DNA from: Rhodospirillaceae bacterium UBA6219 | Lineage (GTDB): Bacteria > Pseudomonadota > Alphaproteobacteria > Rhodospirillales > Magnetospirillaceae | Direction of reading: 5' to 3' | Assembly: GCA_002435715.1 (NCBI GenBank) | Contig: DISD01000032.1 | Location: 16,048-40,753 of the forward strand | DNA length: 24,706 nt | In this document: in pieces, positions 1 through 7,547 of the stretch | Layout of the letters: every line of letters starts with the position of its first letter | Position numbering within the stretch: position 1 is the first letter of the stretch | Program-made: the position numbers and the translations under genes | Notes under the pieces: generated by a model | The model's database searches: none | What the model saw: the letters and a program-made list of their open reading frames with translations, nothing else | What the model was told of the DNA's origin: nothing

Positions 1-185
1 GCCAGCCAGCCGCCGAACAGCCACACGAACAGCAAGGGGACGCCGCCGATCGTCACTTGGCGCGAGGCGACGTTCAGGAACGGCGGCAGGAACAGTGCCA
101 CCCCCAACAGGAAAACAGCGGCAAGTCGCTCGGTCCGCCGGCCGGGACGTGGCGAAGCTCCAGGACGCGGCGAAGGGCCGGGCAT
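1..185 (-). CDS. small membrane protein, 3' end outside window
   Basis: The leftward reading frame opens at ATG 185-183 and runs off the window edge after 61 codons. The N-terminus is Pro/Arg-rich (about residues 1-20), followed by one clear hydrophobic helix (about 22-38), a short polar turn and a second hydrophobic stretch containing GGVPLLFVWLFGGWLA. This layout resembles the small two-helix proteins (DUF3311-like) that often precede a sodium/solute symporter gene, but the next gene is not in view. It starts 2 bp after the stop of the upstream receiver gene, so the two are probably cotranscribed. Function is not established; the family suggestion is weak. Confidence 0.5.
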   Translation of the reverse strand, partial: MPGPSPRPGASPRPGRRTERLAAVFLLGVALFLPPFLNVASRQVTIGGVPLLFVWLFGGWL

Positions 186-187
186 GG

Positions 188-559
188 TCAGGGGATGCCG
201 AGGAAGTGCCGGACCTTTTCGACCACGTCGCGGGTCGAGAACGGTTTGGTGATGTATTCGTTGGCGCCGGCGTCCATGCCCATCTGGCGGTCGGAATCCG
301 ATCCGCGCGCGGTCAGCATGATCACCGGCATGTCGGCCCAGTCGGCACTGGCGCGGATGGTGCGGCACACGTCGTAGCCGTCGCGTTTGGGCATCATCAC
401 ATCCAGCAGCACCAAGCCGGGGCGGTGTTCGGCGATAGCGGAAAGCGCCGCTTCGCCGTCGCGCGCCACATGCACGTCGTATCCCACCTGTTTCAGCAGG
501 TACTCGAGCGAAAGCACGATGTTGGGTTCATCGTCCACGACCAGCACTGAACGCGCCAT
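188..559 (-). CDS. single-domain response regulator (CheY-like receiver)
   Basis: This 123-aa protein is a stand-alone receiver domain. It has the acidic pair D9/D10 after the first beta strand (VLVVDDE), the phospho-acceptor D53 in LLDVMMP, the switch residue T83 (MLTA) and the conserved K105 in TKPF, so all phosphorylation residues are present. There is no output domain, so it presumably acts by protein-protein contact or as a phosphate shuttle. The start at 559 is chosen because GGAGG lies about 6 nt upstream; the frame stays open further upstream but without receiver-like sequence. It is followed after 2 bp by a small membrane protein gene. The cognate kinase is not adjacent in this window. 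Confidence 0.9.
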   Translation of the reverse strand: MARSVLVVDDEPNIVLSLEYLLKQVGYDVHVARDGEAALSAIAEHRPGLVLLDVMMPKRDGYDVCRTIRASADWADMPVIMLTARGSDSDRQMGMDAGANEYITKPFSTRDVVEKVRHFLGIP

Positions 560-654
560 TTCTTGCCTCCGTTCAATTTTCACCTTCTCTGTGGGAAGGT
601 TTATTGACCACCCTACCATGCCCTTTATGGTTTGCACATGGGACGAAGGAAGGA

Positions 655-1149
655 TCAAAGCAAGCCGACTTCTTCCATCCTTTCCTTCAATCGTTCCTCC
701 TTTTTGCGCAAGGCGTCCTCCATGCGTTTGATACGGCGGTCCAGATCTTCGATATGGGCCAGACGTTCCTCGCGCTTTTTCTTGTTCCAACCGCCGCTGG
801 CCCGCTTGATGCCCCATTCGGCGGCAACGAAGAAAAGCGCGGCGCCGCCGATCACCGCCACCAGCGCCGCCCAGATGCCATAGGATCGGTCGGCGGCCAC
901 CACCGCCCCCCAAAAGCCGATGCTGACCAGGGACGCGGCGACGATCAGCAAGGCCCGGCTGGTGCCTTGGTCGTGACGCTGACGGCGGCGTTCGGCGGCG
1001 CGCAGGGCGTTGACGATTTCCTCGCGGGCGATGTTCTGCCAGGTGCGGAACGACATCCCCTTGACCGTGCGGTTGTCACGGATGGTCTGTTCCAGCTTGC
1101 GCACCAGATAATCGGCTTGCTGTTCGGGCGTGGGGCCGTCATCGGCCAT
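655..1149 (-). CDS. two-helix membrane protein with C-terminal coiled coil, unknown function
   Basis: This 164-aa protein begins with a soluble helical region (about residues 1-70: MADDGPTPEQQADYLVRKLE, many charged residues). Two hydrophobic helices follow (about 71-90 and 95-115). The C-terminal tail of about 45 residues is rich in Lys, Arg and Glu and should form an amphipathic coiled coil. The topology suggests both ends in the cytoplasm with a short periplasmic hairpin. The start at 1149 is preferred over an upstream in-frame start because a GGAGAG ribosome site precedes it. I do not recognise the family. It lies between two receiver genes on the same strand, but gaps of 95 and 149 bp make a single operon uncertain. 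Confidence 0.75.
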   Translation of the reverse strand: MADDGPTPEQQADYLVRKLEQTIRDNRTVKGMSFRTWQNIAREEIVNALRAAERRRQRHDQGTSRALLIVAASLVSIGFWGAVVAADRSYGIWAALVAVIGGAALFFVAAEWGIKRASGGWNKKKREERLAHIEDLDRRIKRMEDALRKKEERLKERMEEVGLL

Positions 1150-1298
1150 GGGGCTCTCCGCCAAGTTGCGAGAGCCCATGCTAGCATCGTGTGACGATCA
1201 GGAAAACTCACCCTCCTCCGCCGGGCCGGTGGAGATGACGGCAGATGCCGGCCCGGGCGGAGGAAGGAGATGCCCCAAGGCCCTTCCGGGGGGGACCA

Positions 1299-1922
1299 TC
1301 AGGTCCGGGGGGCATCCCGGCGTTCAAGCGGCATGAAACCGGCCCGTCCCTGGCGCCGTTCCTGGCCGTCCCAGCGGGCGGTTTCGGTATGGCGGCGGTC
1401 GGCGCCTTGCCAGTTTTCGTGACGGCGACGGTCGGCGCCCAGATAATCCAGCCGGCGTCGGCGGCGGTCGGGGCCGAAGAAGCCGCCGCCTTGAATGTAA
1501 AGGCGCGGTTGCAGGGCGATGGACCGCATGCGGCTGGCCACCATGGCGTGCGACCATGGCCGCACCATGATCTCGGTGGCGCCGACGTCGCGCAATTGGG
1601 CGATGTGGTCCAGCGAGGCATAGGCGGTCATCACCACCACCGGCAGGAAGCGGTGGGGATTGGCATGATGACGCAGCATGCGCAGGAATTCAGGGGCGTC
1701 GGTCTGTTTCGACCAGTCGATGAACAAGACGTTGGGGTGGTCGTTCTCGATAGAGAGCACCGCGTCGCGCAAGCGACCGCAATCGAACACTTGGGCGCAG
1801 CCCATTTCCTTCAGGGTTTCGCGCAGCAAGGTGCGGTTGCTTAGGAACGGATCGACGATCAATGGACGGCAGCGGCTGAGATCCGCCCCGATCTGTGCGT
1901 TTGGAGCGATGACATGTGCCAT
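1299..1922 (-). CDS. receiver-domain protein with arginine-rich repetitive tail
   Basis: This 207-aa protein has a receiver-like domain at residues 18-138: D24 in LIVDPF, the phospho-acceptor D69 in VLFIDWS, and T99 in VVMTA. The usual Lys of the KP(F/W) motif is Arg (R121 in VRPW), which is unusual. After the receiver comes a 60-residue, highly basic tail in which a G-x-[D/E]-R-R box recurs at residues 150, 162, 173 and 186, ending in LERR at 199. There is no recognised DNA-binding or enzymatic output domain. A GGGAGGGG ribosome site precedes ATG 1922. It starts 33 bp after the stop of the upstream acyltransferase gene, so cotranscription is plausible. Phosphorylation is inferred; what the tail binds is unknown. 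Confidence 0.85.
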   Translation of the reverse strand: MAHVIAPNAQIGADLSRCRPLIVDPFLSNRTLLRETLKEMGCAQVFDCGRLRDAVLSIENDHPNVLFIDWSKQTDAPEFLRMLRHHANPHRFLPVVVMTAYASLDHIAQLRDVGATEIMVRPWSHAMVASRMRSIALQPRLYIQGGGFFGPDRRRRRLDYLGADRRRHENWQGADRRHTETARWDGQERRQGRAGFMPLERRDAPRT

Positions 1923-1955
1923 GGCGTGCCCCTCCCGAATCGGTTTAAGACGTCT

Positions 1956-3155
1956 TCAGTAAGGTGATTCTGGTCCTTCTGGCGTCGCGATGCAAGGGGT
2001 GCATACTTTTTGGCTGAAAGGGCCAGCCGCTTCTTGTTCGGCCATGTCCTCGGCCAATAATTGTCGTTCGTGGGCCAGGAACTTGGCCACCGCCTGACGC
2101 AGGCCCGGGTCCCTGATCCAATGGGCGGAATGGGTGGCGCGCGGCAGGTAGCCGCGGGCCACCTTGTGCTCGCCCTGGGCGCCGGCCTCGACACGGGCCA
2201 AGTCGTGGGCGATGGCGAAATCGATGGCGCGATAGTAACAGGCCTCGAAATGCAAAAACGGCGTCTCGGCGCCGGGGCGCACCCCCCAGGTGCGGCCATA
2301 AAGCGTGTCGCCCCCCAGCATGTTGAAGGCCGAGGCCAAGGGTTGGCCGTCTTGTTCCACCCACACCAAAACCACGTCGTCGCCCACTTCGGACATGGAC
2401 AGAAGGTCGAAGAATTCACGGTTCAGATAGGCCGACCCCCATTTGCGGTCGACCACCGATTCGTAAAAGCGGTGGAAGTAATCCCAATGCCGGGCCTTGA
2501 TGTCGGCCCCCACCAATGTGGTGATGGACAGGTTCTGGGCCGCCACCGCTTGGCGTTCCTTCCTGACCTGCTTGCGTTTGCGCGACGCCAACTGATCCAG
2601 GAAATGCTCGAAGGTGCCGTAAGCGCGGTTCTCCCAATGATATTGGCTGCCCAGGCGGCGCAGATAGCCTTGGCTTTCCAGTATGCTGGCCTCGGCATCG
2701 CTGCAAAAAGTGACGTGAACCGACGACATGCCGGCCTGATCGGCCAGTCGGGTCATGGTCTCGCCCAAGGCCAGGCGCAGGGAATCATCGTCGTGACGGA
2801 CCAGCAGGCGCGGCCCGGCCACGGGGGTGAAGGGCACGGCACATTGCAATTTGGGATAGTATCGGCCCCCGGCCCTGGCATAGGCTTCGGCCCAGCCCCA
2901 GTCGAACACGTACTCGCCATAGGAGTGGCTTTTGACATACATGGGCGCCACCGCCACGATTTCGCCGCCATCGTCCTTGAGTATCACATGGCGGGGCAGC
3001 CAGCCGGTTTCGCCGGCGGCCGAACGTGAATTTTCGATGGCGGCCAAAAAGCCGTGGCGGACGAAGGGGTTGCCGTCACCGGCACAGGAATTCCAGACGG
3101 CGGAAGGAATGGTGTCGATGGATCCGACGATTTCGGCGCGCATGGTGTCGGACAT
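1956..3155 (-). CDS. FemAB-like GNAT acyltransferase (DUF482 family)
   Basis: At 399 aa it has the usual length of the DUF482 / COG3146 family, whose members carry a GNAT fold and have been described as FemAB-like, peptidoglycan-related proteins of unknown substrate. Typical features seen are the N-terminal NPFVRHGFLAAIE segment, the central YGEYVFDWGWAEAY and YYPKLQCAVPFTPV stretches, the basic ASRKRKQVRKERQAV helix, and the late GVRPGAETPFLHFEACYYRAIDFA and HKVARGY regions. No signal peptide or membrane helix is visible, so it is cytoplasmic. An AAAGGAG lies about 10 nt before ATG 3155; an in-frame ATG five codons in is an alternative. It diverges from the DUF445 gene across 51 bp. Substrate unknown. 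Confidence 0.88.
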   Translation of the reverse strand: MSDTMRAEIVGSIDTIPSAVWNSCAGDGNPFVRHGFLAAIENSRSAAGETGWLPRHVILKDDGGEIVAVAPMYVKSHSYGEYVFDWGWAEAYARAGGRYYPKLQCAVPFTPVAGPRLLVRHDDDSLRLALGETMTRLADQAGMSSVHVTFCSDAEASILESQGYLRRLGSQYHWENRAYGTFEHFLDQLASRKRKQVRKERQAVAAQNLSITTLVGADIKARHWDYFHRFYESVVDRKWGSAYLNREFFDLLSMSEVGDDVVLVWVEQDGQPLASAFNMLGGDTLYGRTWGVRPGAETPFLHFEACYYRAIDFAIAHDLARVEAGAQGEHKVARGYLPRATHSAHWIRDPGLRQAVAKFLAHERQLLAEDMAEQEAAGPFSQKVCTPCIATPEGPESPY

Positions 3156-3206
3156 CGAGGGGCGGCTCCTTTCGCGTTTGCGGTATCATGGCAAGAGATG
3201 GCGGCG

Positions 3207-4310
3207 ATGAACACCAAATCCAAGCCTTTCCCCACCCATCTTCTGGCCTTGGCGCTGTTGCTGGCCATGGCGGGCCTGTTGTGGGTGGCGCATCTGCTGC
3301 ACATCGCCGCGCTTCAGGCCTTCGCCGAGGCGGCCTTGGTGGGCGGCATCGCCGATTGGTTCGCGGTCACCGCCCTGTTCCGCAGGCCCTTGGGCCTGCC
3401 CATCCCCCATACCGGGTTGATCCCCGCCAACCAGCGCCGTTTGGGCCGCGCCTTGGGCGATTTCGTCCGCGACAATTTCCTGGCGCCCGATCTGGTGGCC
3501 CAGCGTCTGCGCCGGCAATCGCCCGCCGCCTGGCTGGCCGACAAATTGTGCGAGCCCCGGGTGTCGCAGTCCTTGGCGCGGCGTTTGGCGCGGCTGTTGG
3601 ACGATGCCGACACCCGTGCCGCCCTGATCGGCCTGATCAAGCCCGGCCCGCCCTTGGCCAAGGTGGTGCGGACGGCGTTGGCCGACCATTGGCACCACCG
3701 GGCCTTCGATCGGGCGCTGGATGCGGTGTCCGCCGCCCTGGCCACCGACCCCCAGATGATCCGCAATCGTGTCGCCGACGGCTCGGGGCGGTGGGTGCCG
3801 GCCTGGGTGGACGGGCGTCTGGCCGACATTCTGGGGCGGGCGGTGGCCGGCTTGCTGGACGATCTGCGCCGTACCGACCATCCGTGGCGGGAAAAGCTGA
3901 TGATCTGGGCCGAGCACTTGGCGGAGCGGCTGCGGGACGATCCCAAATTGGCGGAACATCTGGAAAAGTTCCGCGACCACGCTTTCGCCGAAACCCTGGA
4001 CGAAGCCCAGTTGGCCCCCGCCTTGGCGGCGTTGCTGACCAATCAGGGGCGCCATCTGGCCCAGGATTCGGCGGCGCGTGCCCGGCTGGACCGCCGCTTG
4101 CTGCGGGTGGTCGAACGTCTGCTGGTGCCGTCGCGTGATGCTATCGGCGACTTCATCGCCGAGGTGGTGGACAAATGGGATTCCCGCACCCTGGTCGCCA
4201 AACTGGAAGCCCAGGTCGGCCGCGACCTGCAATATATCCGCGTCAACGGAACCGTGGTCGGCGGCTTGGTCGGCCTGGCCTTGTACGGCGTCACCCACCT
4301 GATGGGGTAG
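3207..4310 (+). CDS. DUF445 family membrane protein
   Basis: This 367-aa protein has one N-terminal membrane helix (about residues 10-35, ALALLLAMAGLLWVAHLL). The DUF445 signature follows directly: a GGIADWFAVTALFRRP block, then GLPIPHTGLIPANQRRLG. A long helical, charged middle region (about 90-330) follows, and a C-terminal hydrophobic helix (VVGGLVGLALYGV) ends the protein. The family is widespread and assumed to be anchored in the inner membrane at both ends; no biochemical role is agreed. ATG 3207 is chosen because an AAGAG motif sits about 9 nt upstream; ATG 3198 (three codons longer) is nearly as good, and the frame is open even further upstream without family-like sequence. Its control region must overlap that of the divergent acyltransferase gene. 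Confidence 0.87.
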   Translation: MNTKSKPFPTHLLALALLLAMAGLLWVAHLLHIAALQAFAEAALVGGIADWFAVTALFRRPLGLPIPHTGLIPANQRRLGRALGDFVRDNFLAPDLVAQRLRRQSPAAWLADKLCEPRVSQSLARRLARLLDDADTRAALIGLIKPGPPLAKVVRTALADHWHHRAFDRALDAVSAALATDPQMIRNRVADGSGRWVPAWVDGRLADILGRAVAGLLDDLRRTDHPWREKLMIWAEHLAERLRDDPKLAEHLEKFRDHAFAETLDEAQLAPALAALLTNQGRHLAQDSAARARLDRRLLRVVERLLVPSRDAIGDFIAEVVDKWDSRTLVAKLEAQVGRDLQYIRVNGTVVGGLVGLALYGVTHLMG

Positions 4311-4423
4311 GGCTTTTGCGCCTACCGCATGGTGCGCCCCCCATGGAATGGCTTTAGTCGCGGCAACGATGGTGTTATTGTCCGCGCCTTCGCTGCCGGC
4401 ACGCCCCTATCCATTCCGGGACC

Positions 4424-6022
4424 ATGAACACCGCGACAAACGCCATTGATTTCGCCAGCCTTGACCGCGCCCAGCTTCGGGACGATGGCGGCAAGTTGCT
4501 TGAGGCGTCGCTGCTGGTCACCGCCGACATCGCCGACGCGGTGGCGCAAGCGGTGGCGGCCAATTACGCCGTCATGCCCACCGGTGGCCTGACCAGCGCC
4601 ATCGGCAGCTTCGACTACAAGACCGATCTGGTGTCGGGCTTCGCCGGTGTCGTCGCCATCCGTCCCAAGGGCACCATCGCCCCGGAACTGGTGGACCCGC
4701 TGACGCCGGCCGAAGATTTGAGGACCCACCAGATGCTGATCCGCCGTGATCAGGGCATCCTGGCGGTCGGCGCCGGTCTGACCTTCGTGCAGGTCAATGC
4801 CATGCTGGCCGAACATGTGGGGCCCAATGCCCGGGTATTGGTGGATTTGACCAGCGTTGGCTCGGCCTATGTGGGCGGCGTCGTCGCCACCGGGGCCATG
4901 GGGCCGTTGCGCATGCGTCCCAGCTCGACCCTGGAAGGGGTGGTGGTGGCCGATGGCGGCCCACCGCGCCTGTTGGCCGGCGACGATCTGGATCAGGTCG
5001 AGGGCATGCAGGGCTGGACCGGCATGGTGGTTTCGGCGGTGTTCCGTTTCTACGAGGTGCCGCCGGCCGAATTCGGCCTGGTGCTGCCGGTGCAGGGTAC
5101 CGACGTGGATGCGGTGGCCGGTTTGCTGGCCTATCTGGAACCGTGGACGCGGGTCAACCTGCCGGGCGCCGGTTGTCGTCTGGGCAACGGCGACACCGTG
5201 TTGAACGGTGTCGAGCTGGTCAGCCGCGATTCGCTGGAAGCCTTCATCGAACATGCCCAGGATCCGGCAAGGTCCAAGGCCCAGGGACTGCTGCAAAGCT
5301 GCGAATATGCCGGTTCCGACATGCTGGCCTGCATCACCGGCTGGTCGGAACAATCGGTGGACGACGTGTTGTTCAGCCTGATGGACCCGGAAACCGAGAC
5401 CATCGGCGGCGTGATGATCGAATTCGGTGTCGGCTTTTCGTCGGGTGCCGAAATGGAAACCTTCCGCGCCATCCGCGAAGGGGCCCCCGACATGGCCCGC
5501 ACCAAGGCCCGCATGGTCCCCGAAGGTCGCATGAAGCCGTGGAGCACCTCGACCGACATCAACATTTCGGTGCCGCCCGATGCCGGCACCATCGCCGCCA
5601 TCCTGACCGCTTACGCCGATTACCGTGCCCTGGTGCGTGATCTGTCCGGTCAGCAGCCGGCCGGCATCGACGTGGAATTGTCGGCTTATGGCCATCTGTC
5701 GCCCCACGGCATGGACCCCCATCACCGGGTGACGGTGTTCGCCGATCTGGGCCTGGACGAGCAATTGGATGCCACCCGCCAGCAGGTGCTGGCCGGCAAG
5801 AAGGCGTTGATCGCCGATCTGGTGCGCGCCACCACCGCCGGCGGCGGCAAGGTCACCGGCGGTGAAAAGGGCGTGCCGTCCTTGGTGGAAATCGCCCGCG
5901 CCATCGGCGGCGAGGACAACCTGCCCGACGATCTGCGCGATCGCCTGCGACGCGCCCGCCAAGCGGTGGCCCAGGCCCCGGCCAATTTCAGCTTCCGCGC
6001 GCCGGGCGAACTGCGAGGTTAG
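4424..6022 (+). CDS. FAD-linked oxidase (PCMH/VAO fold, GlcD-like)
   Basis: This 532-aa protein carries an FAD-binding PCMH-type domain in its first half. Visible parts are the P-loop-like PTGGLTSAIGSF segment (about residues 52-63), ILAVGAGLTFVQVNAML, and the VDLTSVGSAYVGGVVATGA segment followed by GPLRMRPSSTLEGVVVADG, which in this family contacts the FAD isoalloxazine and pyrophosphate. The C-terminal half resembles the cap and FAD-oxidase C-terminal region of 2-hydroxy-acid (lactate/glycolate) dehydrogenases, with a late HGMDPHHRVTVFAD stretch. No signal peptide or Fe-S Cys cluster is visible. The substrate cannot be told; a 2-hydroxy acid is the family guess. It is monocistronic, and its stop overlaps the stop of the convergent Cache gene. 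Confidence 0.8.
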   Translation: MNTATNAIDFASLDRAQLRDDGGKLLEASLLVTADIADAVAQAVAANYAVMPTGGLTSAIGSFDYKTDLVSGFAGVVAIRPKGTIAPELVDPLTPAEDLRTHQMLIRRDQGILAVGAGLTFVQVNAMLAEHVGPNARVLVDLTSVGSAYVGGVVATGAMGPLRMRPSSTLEGVVVADGGPPRLLAGDDLDQVEGMQGWTGMVVSAVFRFYEVPPAEFGLVLPVQGTDVDAVAGLLAYLEPWTRVNLPGAGCRLGNGDTVLNGVELVSRDSLEAFIEHAQDPARSKAQGLLQSCEYAGSDMLACITGWSEQSVDDVLFSLMDPETETIGGVMIEFGVGFSSGAEMETFRAIREGAPDMARTKARMVPEGRMKPWSTSTDINISVPPDAGTIAAILTAYADYRALVRDLSGQQPAGIDVELSAYGHLSPHGMDPHHRVTVFADLGLDEQLDATRQQVLAGKKALIADLVRATTAGGGKVTGGEKGVPSLVEIARAIGGEDNLPDDLRDRLRRARQAVAQAPANFSFRAPGELRG

Positions 6023-6486
6023 CGGTATCGCCCCGAACCGCAGATGTATTTTCCCTGCACCATCACCGAATAGACGTCTTTCATGACGATCTTCTTGGTC
6101 CGGGGGTGGGGCCATTTGTATTCGACCCAGCCTTTGCCCTCGGCCAGGACCTTGTCGAAGATCAGGCGGTTGACGTAACGGCCGTCGGGGTCGCGGATGT
6201 CCAGCACGCCGCCCTTGCCCACCATGTTGGGGTTGTCGCCATGGGCGACGTTGATGCCGTTCAGCGAATGGCAGAACGGATACAATTCGCCTTCGATCCA
6301 CGGACCCTTGGTGTTGCTGAAATCGGCGAAGGCGCGTTCGATGCCGACGGCATCGATATGAGCCAGCATACGGTCCACATAGGCGACGACCTGTTCCTTG
6401 CTGACCATTTCCTCGGCGCTGGCGGCCCCCCCGGTCAAGGCCCCCAACAGGGCCAATCCCCAGGCCATGCCCCGTATTCTAACCAT
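6019..6486 (-). CDS. secreted single-Cache domain protein
   Basis: This 155-aa protein begins with a Sec signal peptide (MVRIRGMAWGLALLGALTGG, cleavage likely after ASA near residue 24). The rest is one Cache-like sensor fold: a long N-terminal helix (KEQVVAYVDRMLAHIDAVG), then the ELYPFCHSLNGINVAHGDNP strand region, MVGKGGVLDIRDPDGRYVNRLIF, and the GWVEYKWPHPRTKKIVMKDVYS hairpin ending in YICGSGRY. Such domains bind small ligands in chemoreceptors and kinases, but here there is no membrane anchor or output domain, so it is probably a free periplasmic protein. A G-rich ribosome site (GGGGGG) precedes ATG 6486. Its TAA stop overlaps the TAG of the convergent oxidase gene. Confidence 0.82.
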   Translation of the reverse strand: MVRIRGMAWGLALLGALTGGAASAEEMVSKEQVVAYVDRMLAHIDAVGIERAFADFSNTKGPWIEGELYPFCHSLNGINVAHGDNPNMVGKGGVLDIRDPDGRYVNRLIFDKVLAEGKGWVEYKWPHPRTKKIVMKDVYSVMVQGKYICGSGRYR

Positions 6487-6626
6487 CGCCCCCCCTTATT
6501 GGACTAGATCGGTGGAATTGGTGTCGATCCATTCTAGCGTGAACAAGCGACATGAATACATCCCTCTTGTGATAGGGGTTGCCAGTGCGGATGAATAAGC
6601 GGAAAGTCTTCCCGAAGGGGAAGGCA

Positions 6627-7547
6627 ATGAGCATTAGTCGTGCATGTTCACGCCGCGTCTTTCTGTCCGGGCTGTTGGGGACGGCCTTGGCCGGCTGTGA
6701 TTCAGACAGCGAACGGGATTATCAGCCCGATTACGCCATCAAACCGGCACTGAGCAGTCAGGCTTTGCGCTTCAGCTCGCCTTTCCATCCGCCGGAAGCG
6801 CTGTTTCGGCTGTATTTGCCGTTGGTCGACCATATCAACCGGCGCCTGAATCCGGCCCAGTTGCGGCTGGAAGCCGCCCGCGATTACGAAACCTTCGAGC
6901 AAAAGTTATATTATCGGAATCTCGCCTTCGCCTTGTGCAATCCTTACCAAATGCTGATGGCCGAGGCGAACGGCTTTCGCATCTTCGCCAAGATGGACGA
7001 CGATGCCGCCTATCACGGGTTGATCGTCACCCGGGCGGATTCCCCCATCGAGACGGTTTCGGACTTGGCCGGGCAGGCGGTGTGCTATCCCGCCGCGTCG
7101 TCGGTGGCCAGCACCTTGTTGCCCCAGGCGTTCCTTTTCGAGCAGGGCATCGACATCCGCCACGACCTGGACAACCGCTATGTGGGGTCCGAGGAATCGG
7201 TGCTGATGAACGTTTATTATGGCAAGGCCGCCGCCGGGGCGACCTGGACCGCCGGTTGGCAACGCTTCCAACGCGATGAACCGGCCCGCGCCGCACAATT
7301 GCGGGTGCGTTGGCAGACGCCGGCCTTGCCCGGCTTCGGGGTCGTCGCCCGTGACGACATCGCCGCTGACATTGTGCAACAGGTCACCACCATTCTGGTC
7401 GAATTGAAGCACAGCCCGGAAGGCCGACGATTGCTGGAAAACCTGGGCATTCACGGTTTCGTCGCCGCCGATCGCCATGCCTATGGCGAGGTGCTGAGCT
7501 TCCTGAAACATTTCAACGACACCATCCGCCCCATAGCTCTGCCATGA
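6627..7547 (+). CDS. PhnD-like periplasmic substrate-binding lipoprotein
   Basis: This 306-aa protein has an N-terminal export signal (SRRVFLSGLLGTALAGCDSD) with a lipobox L-A-G-C at about residue 22; the preceding Arg pair also looks Tat-like. The mature part resembles PhnD/SsuA-type binding proteins of phosphate, phosphite or phosphonate ABC systems: LRFSSPFHPPEALF, FEQKLYYRNLAFALCNPYQML, GLIVTRADSPIETVSDLAGQ, YVGSEESVLMNVYYGKAAAGATW, and LPGFGVVARDDI. No ABC permease or ATPase gene is nearby; a histidine kinase gene overlaps it by 4 nt instead. It therefore probably presents a ligand to that kinase (inference). ATG 6627 is chosen over earlier in-frame starts because AAGGGGAAGG lies just upstream. 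Confidence 0.83.
   Translation: MSISRACSRRVFLSGLLGTALAGCDSDSERDYQPDYAIKPALSSQALRFSSPFHPPEALFRLYLPLVDHINRRLNPAQLRLEAARDYETFEQKLYYRNLAFALCNPYQMLMAEANGFRIFAKMDDDAAYHGLIVTRADSPIETVSDLAGQAVCYPAASSVASTLLPQAFLFEQGIDIRHDLDNRYVGSEESVLMNVYYGKAAAGATWTAGWQRFQRDEPARAAQLRVRWQTPALPGFGVVARDDIAADIVQQVTTILVELKHSPEGRRLLENLGIHGFVAADRHAYGEVLSFLKHFNDTIRPIALP

Noticed and set aside
582..600. ACCTTC...GAAGGT inverted repeat upstream of the 123-aa receiver gene
   Set aside because: A 6-bp stem with a 7-nt loop and no T-run on either strand; too weak to call a terminator or operator.
1947..1956. AAGACGTCTT palindrome at the end of the acyltransferase gene
   Set aside because: It is short, overlaps the stop codon and has neither T-run nor promoter context; probably chance.
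4322..6301. Long open frame of about 660 codons on the minus strand opposite the FAD-oxidase gene
   Set aside because: It has composition typical of antisense translation (His/Gln/Gly/Arg), runs across two real genes and has no sensible start.
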